Below are positions 42,808 through 50,743 of a stretch of 64,000 bases of DNA, one piece after another; the first letter of the stretch is position 1, and every line of letters begins with the position of its first letter. The DNA is from Brachybacterium equifaecis. Lineage in GTDB: Bacteria > Actinomycetota > Actinomycetes > Actinomycetales > Dermabacteraceae. The stretch is from assembly GCF_023509525.1 (NCBI RefSeq), contig NZ_JAKNCJ010000009.1, forward strand, positions 23,976-87,975. The letters run 5' to 3'. The notes beneath the pieces are model-generated. The model made no database searches, was not told the origin of the DNA, and was given only the letters and a program-made list of their open reading frames with translations. Position numbers and translations under genes: made by a program.

Positions 42808-42813
42808 AGTCTA
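42808..42813 (-). promoter_or_regulatory. -10 element, leaderless start of the GluQRS gene
   Basis: TAGACT ends six bases before the ATG. GGAGCG between them could also serve as a weak ribosome-binding site, so leaderless initiation is likely but not certain. Confidence 0.45.
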
Positions 42814-42910
42814 GGAAGGCGCTGCAGCCCCTGAGAGTGGGGGGGCATCGGCAGGCGCGGGACATCGGCATGCGTGGCAGCACAGGAGGGCGCGATGGCC
42901 GCTGGAACGC

Positions 42911-42947
42911 GCACCGGCCCCCTGGCGCGATGCCAGGGGGCCGGTGC
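42911..42947 (-). terminator. Strong hairpin after the Lys/Ala-rich membrane protein gene
   Basis: Perfect 16-base arms (GCACCGGCCCCCTGGC and its complement) with a GCGAT loop, 34 bases past the stop. Confidence 0.75.
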
Positions 42948-42981
42948 AGGGGCGCTGATCAGGGGATCAGCAGCGGTTCGC

Positions 42982-43830
42982 TCAGGCGTCGCCGCGGTGG
43001 TTGCCGCGGGGCTCGTCGGCGGAGTCGAACTTGACCTCGTGGGGGGTCGTGTCGGCGATGCGGTCCTCGGTGTTGGAGGTCGCAGCGTCCCCGTTGCCGG
43101 TGCGGAGCGAGGAGGCGACGTCCCCTGCCTCCGCGCCGCCGACGGTGTCGGAGACCTCGGTGGCGTCGGACTCGGTGGAGGCCGAGGCGGGGTAGTGCGC
43201 GCGAGCGAAGTCGGCGGGCGGTGCCCACGGATCCTCGACCGGGCGGGTGCGCTTCCACACCACGTAGCCCGCTGCGGCGCCGGCCGCGGCGAGGCCGAGC
43301 ACGAGCAGGACGGTGCCGGCGCGCTTGGCGGTCTTCTTCGGAGCGGGCTTGGTGGCCGCCTTGCGGATGTCGTCCTGGCCGGAGGCGAGCTCGTGGCGGG
43401 CGGCGTCGACGGCTGCGGCCACGGCGGTGCTCAGCACGGTGCCGGTGGTCGCGGCGGTCTTCTTCGCGCGCGGGAAGTAGTCGTCCTGCAGGTCGTGGCG
43501 CAGCTGCTCGGCGCGGGGGCCGATGCGGTCGGTGAGCTGGGCGATCTTCTCGCCGCTGTCGTGGAGCGCGTCCTCGACCTGGGGGCGGACGTTGTCGACG
43601 AGGGCGGAGGCCTTCTTGCGGACGTCCTTGGTGCTGTCGGCGAGCGAGGAGCCGGCGTTGTCGGCCAGCTTCTGGAGCTCGGAGAGCGCCTTTTCGGTCT
43701 TTTTGCTGGCCTCATCGCCCATGTTCGACGCCTGCTTGGAGAACTTCTTGCCGTACTTGTGCGCGGTCTTCTCCGCGTTCTTGCGGGCCTTCTTGGCGGC
43801 CTTGGCGGCACGCTTCTTGTTCAGCGCCAT
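42982..43830 (-). CDS. Lys/Ala-rich single-span membrane protein
   Basis: A 282-residue protein of unknown function. The first ~165 residues are highly charged and helical (MALNKKRAAKAAKKARKNAE, then Ser/Lys/Glu/Asp heptad-like stretches), likely coiled coil. A single span near 170-190 (AGTVLLVLGLAAAGAAAGYVV) is followed by a disordered acidic tail rich in Ser, Asp and Thr. It resembles YtxH/DUF5324-like proteins, though I cannot assign a family firmly. Its Lys codons use AAG almost throughout. The hairpin downstream is strong. Confidence 0.75.
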   Translation of the reverse strand: MALNKKRAAKAAKKARKNAEKTAHKYGKKFSKQASNMGDEASKKTEKALSELQKLADNAGSSLADSTKDVRKKASALVDNVRPQVEDALHDSGEKIAQLTDRIGPRAEQLRHDLQDDYFPRAKKTAATTGTVLSTAVAAAVDAARHELASGQDDIRKAATKPAPKKTAKRAGTVLLVLGLAAAGAAAGYVVWKRTRPVEDPWAPPADFARAHYPASASTESDATEVSDTVGGAEAGDVASSLRTGNGDAATSNTEDRIADTTPHEVKFDSADEPRGNHRGDA

Positions 43831-44082
43831 GCGCGAACACCCCTTTCAGATGGAGGTCGCCGGGTGGGACCGGCGAGGTGCAGAGGTGACGGACGGGTGC
43901 GGATGGGGAGGCGGCGAGACCGCCCCGTGCGCCTGCCGGTCACGAGTGCTGTCACCATACCGTGACGCACTGCACCAGGTTCCAGGGTCTTCGCAGTCTT
44001 CTGGAGGGGCCCTCTGCGGCGCGCGGCGCGGCGCATGCGGGGCGCTCTCCCGTGCGTCAGGGGCCTGTGCGAGGATGGCCGC

Positions 44083-44619
44083 ATGTTCGCAACACTGCAC
44101 ACGAATCAGGGCGATATCCGCCTGGAGCTGTTCGAGAACGACGCTCCCAAGACCGTCGCCAACTTCGTCGGCCTCGCCGAGGGATCGCGCGAGTTCACCG
44201 ACCCCGAGTCGGGCCAGAAGGTCACGCGTCCGTTCTACGACGGCGTCATCTTCCACCGCATCATCGACGGCTTCATGCTCCAGGGCGGCGACCCCCTGGG
44301 CACGGGCACCGGCGGCCCGGGCTACAACTTCGACGATGAGATCAACCCCAACAACTTCGACGAGCCCTACATGCTGGCCATGGCCAACGCGGGCAAGCGC
44401 ATGAACGCGATCACCGGCCGCCCCTCGGGCACCAACGGCTCGCAGTTCTTCATCACCGTCGCCCCCACCCAGTACCTGCACGGCAAGCACACCGTGTTCG
44501 GCAAGGTGGCCGACGACGAGTCCAAGAAGGTCGTCGACGCGATCGGCAAGGTCAAGACCGACATGCGCGATCGCCCCCTCGAGGACGTCGTCATCAACTC
44601 GGTGACCATCGAGAAGTGA
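44083..44619 (+). CDS. Peptidyl-prolyl cis-trans isomerase, cyclophilin type
   Basis: Cytoplasmic proline isomerase, 178 residues. [52 protein letters not shown] and [17 protein letters not shown] are the cyclophilin active-site blocks; the catalytic Arg is in FHRII. No signal peptide. The ATG begins the canonical [17 protein letters not shown]. Next on the strand is a rhomboid gene, a pairing found close to gyrA and oriC in many actinobacteria (known from M. tuberculosis ppiA and Streptomyces). Two covarying hairpins separate them. Confidence 0.92.
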   Translation: MFATLHTNQGDIRLELFENDAPKTVANFVGLAEGSREFTDPESGQKVTRPFYDGVIFHRIIDGFMLQGGDPLGTGTGGPGYNFDDEINPNNFDEPYMLAMANAGKRMNAITGRPSGTNGSQFFITVAPTQYLHGKHTVFGKVADDESKKVVDAIGKVKTDMRDRPLEDVVINSVTIEK

Positions 44620-44695
44620 TCTGACGCCCGGCACCTGCCGGGTTCAGAGCTCGGCGACCCGCGCCGGCCGCGCCTCTCGCGACCGACGCCAGCCG

Positions 44696-44742
44696 CGAGA
44701 CCGACGCCCTGTTCCATTTCCTGGAACAGGGCGTCGGTCTCG
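44696..44742. repeat. Covarying hairpin pair, copy 1
   Basis: Perfect 21-base arms beginning CGAGACCGACGCC and ending CTGTTCCA, loop TTTCC. It follows the cyclophilin stop by 76 bases and may terminate it. A partner with the same base and loop but a different stem lies 170 bases on. Confidence 0.85.
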
Positions 44743-44865
44743 TTCTATGCGGGGCGATGCGGTGAGGGGCGCGGTGCGGTGCGGTGCGGGGCGGGGCGGG
44801 GCGGGGCCTGGCGGCGGTGGGGCCCGGCCGCGGGACGCTGCACCTGGCCCCTTCCAGGGGCCGCG

Positions 44866-44908
44866 AGATCGTGATTCTGTGCCATTTCTTGGCACAGAAT
44901 CACGATCT
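44866..44908. repeat. Covarying hairpin pair, copy 2
   Basis: Perfect 19-base arms AGATCGTGATTCTGTGCCA and complement, loop TTTCT; a further C-G pair and a G-U wobble extend the base. It shares its ends and CCATTTC-TGG tip with copy 1. Lies 61 bases before the rhomboid start. The gap between the two copies is G-rich with no gene. Confidence 0.85.
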
Positions 44909-44969
44909 TGTTCCAGGCGCGTCGGCCTCGCGCGCCTGAGCTGACAGGGCGCTCCTGTAGGAATAGGGC

Positions 44970-46181
44970 ATGAGCGATCGACCCACCTACGGCTACGGCT
45001 ACGGCCCCGACGAGCAGGCCGGCGAGCAGCCCGGCGAGCGGCCCGCCGCGGCGCCCCTGCCGGGGCCGTCCCCCGCGCCCGGGGCGCGGCCCAGCTACGG
45101 ACTCCCGTCGGCCGGCGCCCCGGGTGCAGAGCAGGCCCCTTCCGAGCGTCCCGCCTACGGGCAGGCCCCCTCCCCGCAGTCGGCCTACGGGCAGCAGCCG
45201 GCCTACGGGCAGCAGATCCCCCACGGCCAACAGTCCGCCTACGGCCAGCAGTCCGCCTCCGGGCAGGGCCCCCTCCAGCCAGGCCTCCCATCGGCCGACG
45301 CGCAGGCCGCGCCGACCTGCCCGCGCCACCCCGACCAGGTCAGCTACGTGCGCTGCAAGCGCTGCGGCCGCCCGGCGTGCGGGCAGTGCCAGCGCCAGGC
45401 GCCCGTAGGCATGCTCTGCGTGGACTGCGAGCGGGAGCTCGCGGCGGCTCAGGCCGGGTCGCAGCCGCGCAACGCCGCGGGCGGGCGCATGGGCACCCAG
45501 ACCCCGATCGTCACGTACGTGCTGATCGCACTGTGCGCGCTCGCGTTCGGCGGGCAGATGCTGATCGGCACGGCGTTCGAGCAGCCGATGCTGTTCGCTC
45601 CGATCCGGGCCCTGGCGATGCCGTGGACCTTCATCACCAGCGGTTTCCTGCACGGCGGCGTGATGCACCTGCTGCTGAACATGTATGCGCTGTGGGCGGT
45701 GGGTCAGTTCCTCGAGCGCACGCTCGGACACTGGCGCTACGCAGGGATCTTCCTGCTGTCCGTGATCGCCGGGCACGTGGCGGTGCTGCTTCTCGCCTCC
45801 CCGGCCGATCCGTCCTGGATCACCGGGACCCTGGGTGCGAGCGGCGGAGTGTTCGGCCTGTTCGGGGCGATGTTCGTGACGAGCCGCCGCCTCGGCGGCG
45901 AGGCCCGGCAGATCATCGTGCTGATCGTCCTGAACATCGTCATCACCTTCACCGTCCCCGGGATCTCCTGGCAGGGGCACCTGGGCGGTCTCGTAATGGG
46001 AACGGCGGCCGCGTTCGCGATGTTCGCCCTGCGCCCGAAGGCGACGCCGGGGGCCGACCGGGCCGCGCTCGCACGGCGCTCGGCCCTGATCCACGCCGCG
46101 GTGCTCGGCGCCGGGCTGCTGCTGTGCATCGCGCTCGTGGCCGTGAAGGCGCTGACGGTGCCGACAGGGTCCCTGTACTGA
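44970..46181 (+). CDS. Rhomboid family intramembrane protease with zinc-ribbon N-terminus
   Basis: A 403-residue membrane serine protease that cuts within or next to membrane spans. The N-terminal ~110 residues are disordered with repeats such as SAYGQQPAYGQQ. A B-box-like zinc module follows (C117, H120, C129, C132, C137, C140, C150, C153). The six-span rhomboid core has the catalytic S291 in GTLGASGGVFG and H337 in WQGHLGG. WTFITSGFLHGGVMHLLLNMYAL is the expected loop-1/span-2 signature. The promoter region has TAGGAATAGGGC directly before the ATG, which may be -10 and ribosome-binding site together. Substrate unknown. Confidence 0.9.
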   Translation: MSDRPTYGYGYGPDEQAGEQPGERPAAAPLPGPSPAPGARPSYGLPSAGAPGAEQAPSERPAYGQAPSPQSAYGQQPAYGQQIPHGQQSAYGQQSASGQGPLQPGLPSADAQAAPTCPRHPDQVSYVRCKRCGRPACGQCQRQAPVGMLCVDCERELAAAQAGSQPRNAAGGRMGTQTPIVTYVLIALCALAFGGQMLIGTAFEQPMLFAPIRALAMPWTFITSGFLHGGVMHLLLNMYALWAVGQFLERTLGHWRYAGIFLLSVIAGHVAVLLLASPADPSWITGTLGASGGVFGLFGAMFVTSRRLGGEARQIIVLIVLNIVITFTVPGISWQGHLGGLVMGTAAAFAMFALRPKATPGADRAALARRSALIHAAVLGAGLLLCIALVAVKALTVPTGSLY

Positions 46182-46204
46182 CGGCGACGCGCTGACGGCA
46201 TCCC

Positions 46205-46242
46205 GACGAAGCCCTCCTTCCCCAGGGAAGGAGGGCTTCGTC
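46205..46242 (+). terminator. Strong hairpin after the rhomboid gene
   Basis: Perfect 18-base arms GACGAAGCCCTCCTTCCC and GGGAAGGAGGGCTTCGTC with a CA tip, 23 bases past the stop. Confidence 0.8.
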
Positions 46243-46266
46243 GTGCCCAGAGGTCCGTGCGCGGGG

Positions 46267-46315
46267 TGTGGATCCACAGTTATCCACACCGTTGTCCACC
46301 AGTGGGGATGAATGA
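46267..46315. other. DnaA-box cluster, left
   Basis: A perfect DnaA box TTATCCACA (46280-46288) is flanked by the dyad TGTGGATCCACA (46267-46278) and by TTGTCCACC (46292-46300, one mismatch to the actinobacterial box). TGGGGATGA follows. The same ending, GGGGAT-A-TGACAGGT, recurs in the right-hand cluster. Confidence 0.65.
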
Positions 46316-46465
46316 CAGGTCTGTAGTTCTGCAGGCGGCGGGGCTTCGTTGTGCCTGTAAGAGGCTCAACCTCGCCCTTCGGCACCAGGCCCGAGGCCGC
46401 TGATCCACTGTGCGAGCGGGGTCATCCCCCTGCGGTCCACACCCCCCGGCAGGTTCTCCCCAGAG

Positions 46466-46485
46466 TTATCCACAGCTGGGGATAA
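46466..46485. other. DnaA-box cluster, right
   Basis: TTATCCACAGCTGGGGATAA: a perfect DnaA box joined to a one-mismatch box in the opposite orientation. The 440-base gap from the rhomboid gene to pcp holds no gene that I can support. The clusters are about 190 bases apart. Confidence 0.65.
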
Positions 46486-46562
46486 TGACAGGTGTGTGAT
46501 TCCCAGGGAGCGGGTCGCGATGCCGCTGGCGACCCGTCCCTGGACCGCGCCCCCTGGCCACA

Positions 46563-46611
46563 GTGCTCAGTGCTCAGTGCCCCGTGCCCCGTGCCCCGTG
46601 CCCAGTGCGCA
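46563..46611. repeat. Seven tandem 7-base repeats
   Basis: Units GTGCTCA, GTGCTCA, GTGCCCC, GTGCCCC, GTGCCCC, GTGCCCA, GTGCGCA, ending 12 bases before the pcp stop. A phase-variable-looking short tandem array, but outside any reading frame that I would call. Confidence 0.75.
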
Positions 46612-46622
46612 GATCGCGTTGC

Positions 46623-47291
46623 TCAGTGCTCAGCGCCGCCCGCGACCGCGATGTCCTCGGTCGCGGCGAGCGCCGCCTCCACCATCGCCACGAGGGAGCG
46701 TGCGGCGTCGTCGGCCGAGACGACGTCGGCCGAGGGGACGTGGATGAAGCCGCCGCGCACCCCGTCGGCCCCCGCGCCGCTGGCGGCGAGGTGATGCTGG
46801 AGGCGGTAGAAGATGTCGTTGCAGACGAAGGTGCCGGCCGTCTGCGAGACGCTCGCCGGCACCCCGGCGTCGCGGCTCGCCTGCACCATCGCCTTGATGG
46901 GAAGGGTGGAGAAGTAGCCGACGGGCCCGCCCTCGGCGCTCGGCGCATCGACGGGGGAGGCGCCGGCGTTGTCGGGGATGCGCGCGTCCTGGATGTTCAC
47001 GGCGACACGCTCGGGGGTGATGTCCGGGCGTCCCGCCGCGAGGCCGACTGCGACAACGAGCGTCGGGCGCACCTCGGCGATCGCCTCGAGCAGGAGGTCG
47101 CCGGAGCGGCCGAACTCGACGGGCAGCTCGCGCTCCACGACGTCGATCCCGCGCTCGCGCAGCAGCGGGGCCGCACGCCGCACCGCCTCCCAGGACTCGT
47201 TGGAGGCGGCCGCGTCGAAGGGCTCGAATCCGGTGAGCAGCACGCGCGCGGCAGCGTCAGCAGGAGTGGGGGAGAGCGGTGATTTCGTCAT
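46623..47291 (-). CDS. pcp: Pyroglutamyl-peptidase I
   Basis: Cysteine peptidase removing N-terminal pyroglutamate; 222 residues. The catalytic triad fits E94 (ITPERVAVN), C157 (TAGTFVCND) and H184 (GFIHVP). The opening VLLTGFEPFDAAASNESWEAV is the family signature. No signal peptide, so it is cytoplasmic. A TATCCT -10 box ends six bases before the ATG, suggesting a leaderless message, and overlaps the promoter of the divergent GNAT gene. Confidence 0.9.
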   Translation of the reverse strand: MTKSPLSPTPADAAARVLLTGFEPFDAAASNESWEAVRRAAPLLRERGIDVVERELPVEFGRSGDLLLEAIAEVRPTLVVAVGLAAGRPDITPERVAVNIQDARIPDNAGASPVDAPSAEGGPVGYFSTLPIKAMVQASRDAGVPASVSQTAGTFVCNDIFYRLQHHLAASGAGADGVRGGFIHVPSADVVSADDAARSLVAMVEAALAATEDIAVAGGAEH

Positions 47292-47297
47292 GCTGAC

Positions 47298-47303
47298 AGG
47301 ATA
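47298..47303 (-). promoter_or_regulatory. -10 element, leaderless start of pcp
   Basis: TATCCT ends six bases before the ATG. Confidence 0.55.
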
Positions 47304-47313
47304 CAGACGGCCC

Positions 47314-47319
47314 TATACT
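47314..47319 (+). promoter_or_regulatory. -10 element, leaderless start of the GNAT gene
   Basis: TATACT, a near-consensus box, ends six bases before the ATG; CTGACA at 47293-47298 could be the -35 (15-base spacing). No ribosome-binding site. Confidence 0.65.
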
Positions 47320-47325
47320 GGCCGA

Positions 47326-47982
47326 ATGTCCGATCTGTGCTCGCTCTTCCCGCCGTTCGCGCTCGAGATCCAGGCGGGTGATCTGACCCTGCGCCTGCTG
47401 CGCGATGCGGACCTCCCCGAGTACACGGACCTGCTGCGCCGCCCGATCTTCGCCGACGAGACGGCCGACCACGTCTTCCCCTGGTACGCGGTGCCGGAGC
47501 AGGAGCGGATCCGCGGCGCGCTCGCCTTCCAATGGTCGCTGCGCTCCGGCCTCAGCGCCGAGAAGTGGGCTCTCGCGCTCGGCATCTGGGCCCACGGCGA
47601 GCTGATCGGCTGCCAGGACCTGAACGCGACCGATTTCGCCCGCCGCCGCACGATCGGCTCCGGGTCCTGGCTGACCCTCGATGCCCAGGGGCGCGGGTAC
47701 GGGAAGCTGATGCGCCAGGCCGCCCTCGTGCTCGCGTTCGACCACCTTGGGGCGCGGCGCGCGGAGTCCGCGGCCATCCTCGGGAACGCGCCGTCGTTCG
47801 GGGTGTCCCGCAGCTGCGGCTACGCGCTGAACGGCTCCGCCGTCGTGCTGGAAGGCGGGAAGGTGGTGGAGCACCAGGGCTTCGTCGTCACCCCCGAGAC
47901 CTTCGTGCGGCCGGAGGTCCCCGTGCGCGTCAGCGGGCTCGGGGCCGACCTGCGGGCGATGCTGGGGGCCGAGGAGCGCTGA
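47326..47982 (+). CDS. GNAT family N-acetyltransferase (RimJ/RimL-like)
   Basis: Acetyl-CoA-dependent acyltransferase of 218 residues. It opens FALEIQAGDLTLRLLRDADLPEYTDLL, the RimJ/RimL layout. GSWLTLDAQGRGYGKLMRQAALVLAFDHLGARRAESA is the acetyl-CoA loop and following helix (V/IxxxxxGxG variant), and NAPSFGVSRSCGYALNG closes the fold. The acceptor could be a protein N-terminus or a small molecule. Leaderless start; divergent from pcp. Confidence 0.85.
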   Translation: MSDLCSLFPPFALEIQAGDLTLRLLRDADLPEYTDLLRRPIFADETADHVFPWYAVPEQERIRGALAFQWSLRSGLSAEKWALALGIWAHGELIGCQDLNATDFARRRTIGSGSWLTLDAQGRGYGKLMRQAALVLAFDHLGARRAESAAILGNAPSFGVSRSCGYALNGSAVVLEGGKVVEHQGFVVTPETFVRPEVPVRVSGLGADLRAMLGAEER

Positions 47983-48198
47983 GCGGCTGGCCCTGCAGAC
48001 GCCGCGCTCTCGGCAGACTCAGCCGCCGAATCGCTGCTGGGCAGCCTGCCTGCCGATCCCGAGCGTCGTGCCCGGCCGCACGCGGCACATGAGGATGATC
48101 GAGAGGTCGCCGTCCCGCAGAGCGCCTGCCACCTCGACGCCGCCGCAGCCCGACCAGGCGCGGCTCCCCGCCGCCCCCGCACACCGCACCAGCCCCGC

Positions 48199-49839
48199 TC
48201 ACCGCGGCGCCTGCACCCGCTCCGGCAGTGCGAAATCGGCGGTGGGCACGAGCAGCTGGCCGGTGTCCCACAGCCCGGTGCAGCGCAGCGTGCGAGCCCC
48301 GTCGGCCCCCTCGCCCTCCCCGGCGGTGAGGCGCGCGAGCACGGGCTCCGCCCAGGAGCCGTAGCCCGCATCGCCCCAGGGCATGAGCGCGACGACGCTC
48401 GCCTCCGGATCGGCGGGATCCTTGCGCACCCCGGCGACGGCGAGCTCGAGCGCCCCCTGCGCGGGGTCGAGCGCAGCCGCATCCAGCATGAACAGCCGGT
48501 CGCCGAGCACGGCGAGGCGCGATCGGCCCCACACGCAGTCGAAGGTGCCCACGACGGCACTCGCGATCTCCTGCGCGCTCACCTCGCGACCGTCGATCTG
48601 CACGCCGTCCTGCTCGGCAAGCGGGGCGGGGCGCTCGCGGCCGTTCCCGGCGCCGCCGAGCGCGCCTGCGCTCTCGTGCGCACCGGCGTCGGGGGCGGGG
48701 CGTCCGCTGGCGAGCGCCAGCAGGCCCAGGATCCCCGCGGCGATCGCGGACGTCGGCGCGTCGATCGAGGTGCCCAGCACGCTGATCGAGAGCTTCTCGG
48801 CGGGAGCGGCCCAGGTGCGGGTCAGCCCCGTCGGGAACCCGCCGGAGTGGGCGAGCACGTGGAAGCCGTGCAGCGTCCCCTCCTGCAGGCCGAGCCCGTA
48901 GTGGCGGCCCTCCGCGACGGTCCAGACGCGCCGGCGCATCTCGCGCAGGCTCGCCGGCTCCAGCAGCGCACCGCGGGTCAGCACCTCCCCGGCGAACGCG
49001 GCGATCGCGCTCGCGGTCGCCCAGAAGCCGGTCGCAGGGGCGAGCGCTCCCGTCGGGATCTGCTCGACCACGCGGCGCTCACCATGCAGAAGGCCCGTGT
49101 GACCAGCGGCGAAGCCGTGCGGGTCCTCCGCGCCCGGAGCATCCGCGGGCAGGTCCGGGCCGATGGGCATGTCCTCTCCGCCGGCGCCGACGGGCGCGAG
49201 CACCAGCTCCGCCACGGCCTCGGCGAAGGTCTTCCCCGTGACCTCCTCGATCACCAGGCCCAGCAGTCCGTACCCGATGTTCGAGTACTGCAGGTGAATG
49301 CCCGGATCGCTGACCACGGCGCCGTCCTTCGCCATCGCGATCAGCTCGTCCCGGTCCGGGAATCGACGCTCCAGCTGCCACCAGCTGGCGTCGGCCCCGT
49401 CGCGCGTGATGCCTGCGGAGTGGGAGAGGAGGTCGCGCACGGTGCGATCCGCGACGGGCGTGCCCGCGAGATCGGGCACGCACTCGCCGAGGGTGTCGTC
49501 CAGGCGCAGCAGCCCCTGCTCGCGCAGGCGCATGATCGTGAGAGCGCAGAACATCTTCGAGTGCGAGGCGATGCGGACCCGGTGCGTGGGCAGCAGGTCG
49601 ATCCCGGCGGGCGCATCCGCCGCGCCCTCGGCCGCCTCCGCCACGATCTCGCCCTCGTGCCACAGGGCCACCTGCACGCCCGTCAGCCGGTGCGCCGCGC
49701 GCAGGTCCGCGAGCCAGCCCGGGAGGATCGCTGAGACGTCATCCACCGCGGAGCGCACCAGGTCGCGGGACTCCTCGGCCGTCGTCGCGGCGGCGCTCTC
49801 GACAGGAGAAGGGCTGGTGGGGGAGGGTGCGTCGGTCAT
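48199..49839 (-). CDS. Serine hydrolase, class C beta-lactamase/DD-peptidase fold
   Basis: A 546-residue serine hydrolase. The nucleophile motif is S92-H-S-K95 (RIASHSKMF), Y185-S-N187 is the second element, and an HSGG triplet the third. The first ~400 residues form the beta-lactamase-type domain. The last ~130 form an added beta-rich domain (LFMLDAAALDPAQGALELAVAG). No signal peptide, so it is cytoplasmic, unlike true beta-lactamases; an esterase or peptidase role is more likely. GGAAGGA lies 8 bases before the chosen ATG, whereas upstream in-frame starts lack one. It is divergent from the amidotransferase gene. Confidence 0.82.
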   Translation of the reverse strand: MTDAPSPTSPSPVESAAATTAEESRDLVRSAVDDVSAILPGWLADLRAAHRLTGVQVALWHEGEIVAEAAEGAADAPAGIDLLPTHRVRIASHSKMFCALTIMRLREQGLLRLDDTLGECVPDLAGTPVADRTVRDLLSHSAGITRDGADASWWQLERRFPDRDELIAMAKDGAVVSDPGIHLQYSNIGYGLLGLVIEEVTGKTFAEAVAELVLAPVGAGGEDMPIGPDLPADAPGAEDPHGFAAGHTGLLHGERRVVEQIPTGALAPATGFWATASAIAAFAGEVLTRGALLEPASLREMRRRVWTVAEGRHYGLGLQEGTLHGFHVLAHSGGFPTGLTRTWAAPAEKLSISVLGTSIDAPTSAIAAGILGLLALASGRPAPDAGAHESAGALGGAGNGRERPAPLAEQDGVQIDGREVSAQEIASAVVGTFDCVWGRSRLAVLGDRLFMLDAAALDPAQGALELAVAGVRKDPADPEASVVALMPWGDAGYGSWAEPVLARLTAGEGEGADGARTLRCTGLWDTGQLLVPTADFALPERVQAPR

Positions 49840-49980
49840 GGGGGTTCCTTCCGCAGGCGGCGTCATCGGCGCCATCGATCCTAGAGGGGCGGGGCCTGTC
49901 CTGGGCTTCCCGCCTTGACCGAGGTCGCGTCGGCCCGCCGCCCAGGGCCCACCCGATGCGACACAACCTCCACCGTGCGA

Positions 49981-49986
49981 CACAAT
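49981..49986 (+). promoter_or_regulatory. Possible -10 element, amidotransferase gene
   Basis: CACAAT ends six bases before the ATG. The first base departs from TANNNT, so the call is weaker than its neighbours. Confidence 0.35.
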
Positions 49987-49992
49987 GTGCCC

Positions 49993-50730
49993 ATGCGCCC
50001 GTTCCTGCTCATCGCGACCCGCCCCGAGGATGACGCCGCCCGCGGCGAGTACGAGGCGGTGCTGCGCTTCACCGGTCTCGAGCCTGAGCAGCTGCGCCAT
50101 GTGCGGATCCACGACGCCCCGCTGCCCCCCATCGACCTCGAGGAGATCTCAGGGATCATCCTCGGCGGCTCCCCGTTCAACACCTCGGACCCCGACGAGG
50201 AGAAGTCGCCCGAGCAGCGGCGCGCGGAGTCCGATCTCGCGGCGCTGCTGGACGAGGTGGTCGAGGCCGACTTCCCCTTCTTCGGCGCCTGCTACGGCGT
50301 CGGCACGCTCGGCGTGCACCAGGGCGGGCTGATCGACCGCACCTACGGCGAGGCCGTCGGCGGGGTCACCGTGACGCTCACCGAGGAGGGGCTGGCCGAT
50401 CCGCTCGTGCGCGAGGCGGGGGTGCCCGCGCAGTTCACCGGATTCGTCGGCCACAAGGAGGCCGTCACGCAGCTTCCCGCGCACGCGGTGCTGCTCGGCA
50501 GCGGAGAGAACGCGCCCGTGCAGATGTTCCGGGTGCGCGAGAACCTGTATGCGACCCAGTTCCACCCGGAGCTCGACGCCGCCGGCCTTGAGCACCGCAT
50601 CCGCGTGTACCGCGATAACGGCTACTTCGACCCCGCGGAGATGGAGGATCTCATCGCCCGCGTGCGCGAGGTCGACACCCATCACGCCGCCGCGCTGCTC
50701 GGCGCCTTCGCCCGCCGCTACGCGCGCTGA
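49993..50730 (+). CDS. Class I glutamine amidotransferase-like protein
   Basis: A 245-residue stand-alone amidotransferase domain like those fused to GMP synthase. It has the nucleophile Cys in FFGACYGVGTLG, the oxyanion region GIILGGSPFN and the His of ATQFHPE. The synthase partner is absent, so the natural substrate may be gamma-glutamyl compounds or it acts as a glutamine hydrolase. It is followed after 13 bases by the lysozyme gene, so the two form an operon despite unlike functions. Confidence 0.85.
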   Translation: MRPFLLIATRPEDDAARGEYEAVLRFTGLEPEQLRHVRIHDAPLPPIDLEEISGIILGGSPFNTSDPDEEKSPEQRRAESDLAALLDEVVEADFPFFGACYGVGTLGVHQGGLIDRTYGEAVGGVTVTLTEEGLADPLVREAGVPAQFTGFVGHKEAVTQLPAHAVLLGSGENAPVQMFRVRENLYATQFHPELDAAGLEHRIRVYRDNGYFDPAEMEDLIARVREVDTHHAAALLGAFARRYAR

Positions 50731-50743
50731 TCCGCCCCGCCCG

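Noticed and set aside
46182..46622. The chromosomal origin oriC
   Set aside because: DnaA boxes are present but there is no dnaA or dnaN beside them and no obvious AT-rich unwinding element. Reported instead as DnaA-box clusters.
48199..49839. A true beta-lactamase resistance gene
   Set aside because: The SxxK, YxN and HxG motifs fit the fold, but there is no export signal and a large extra C-terminal domain, so a cytoplasmic esterase or peptidase is more likely.
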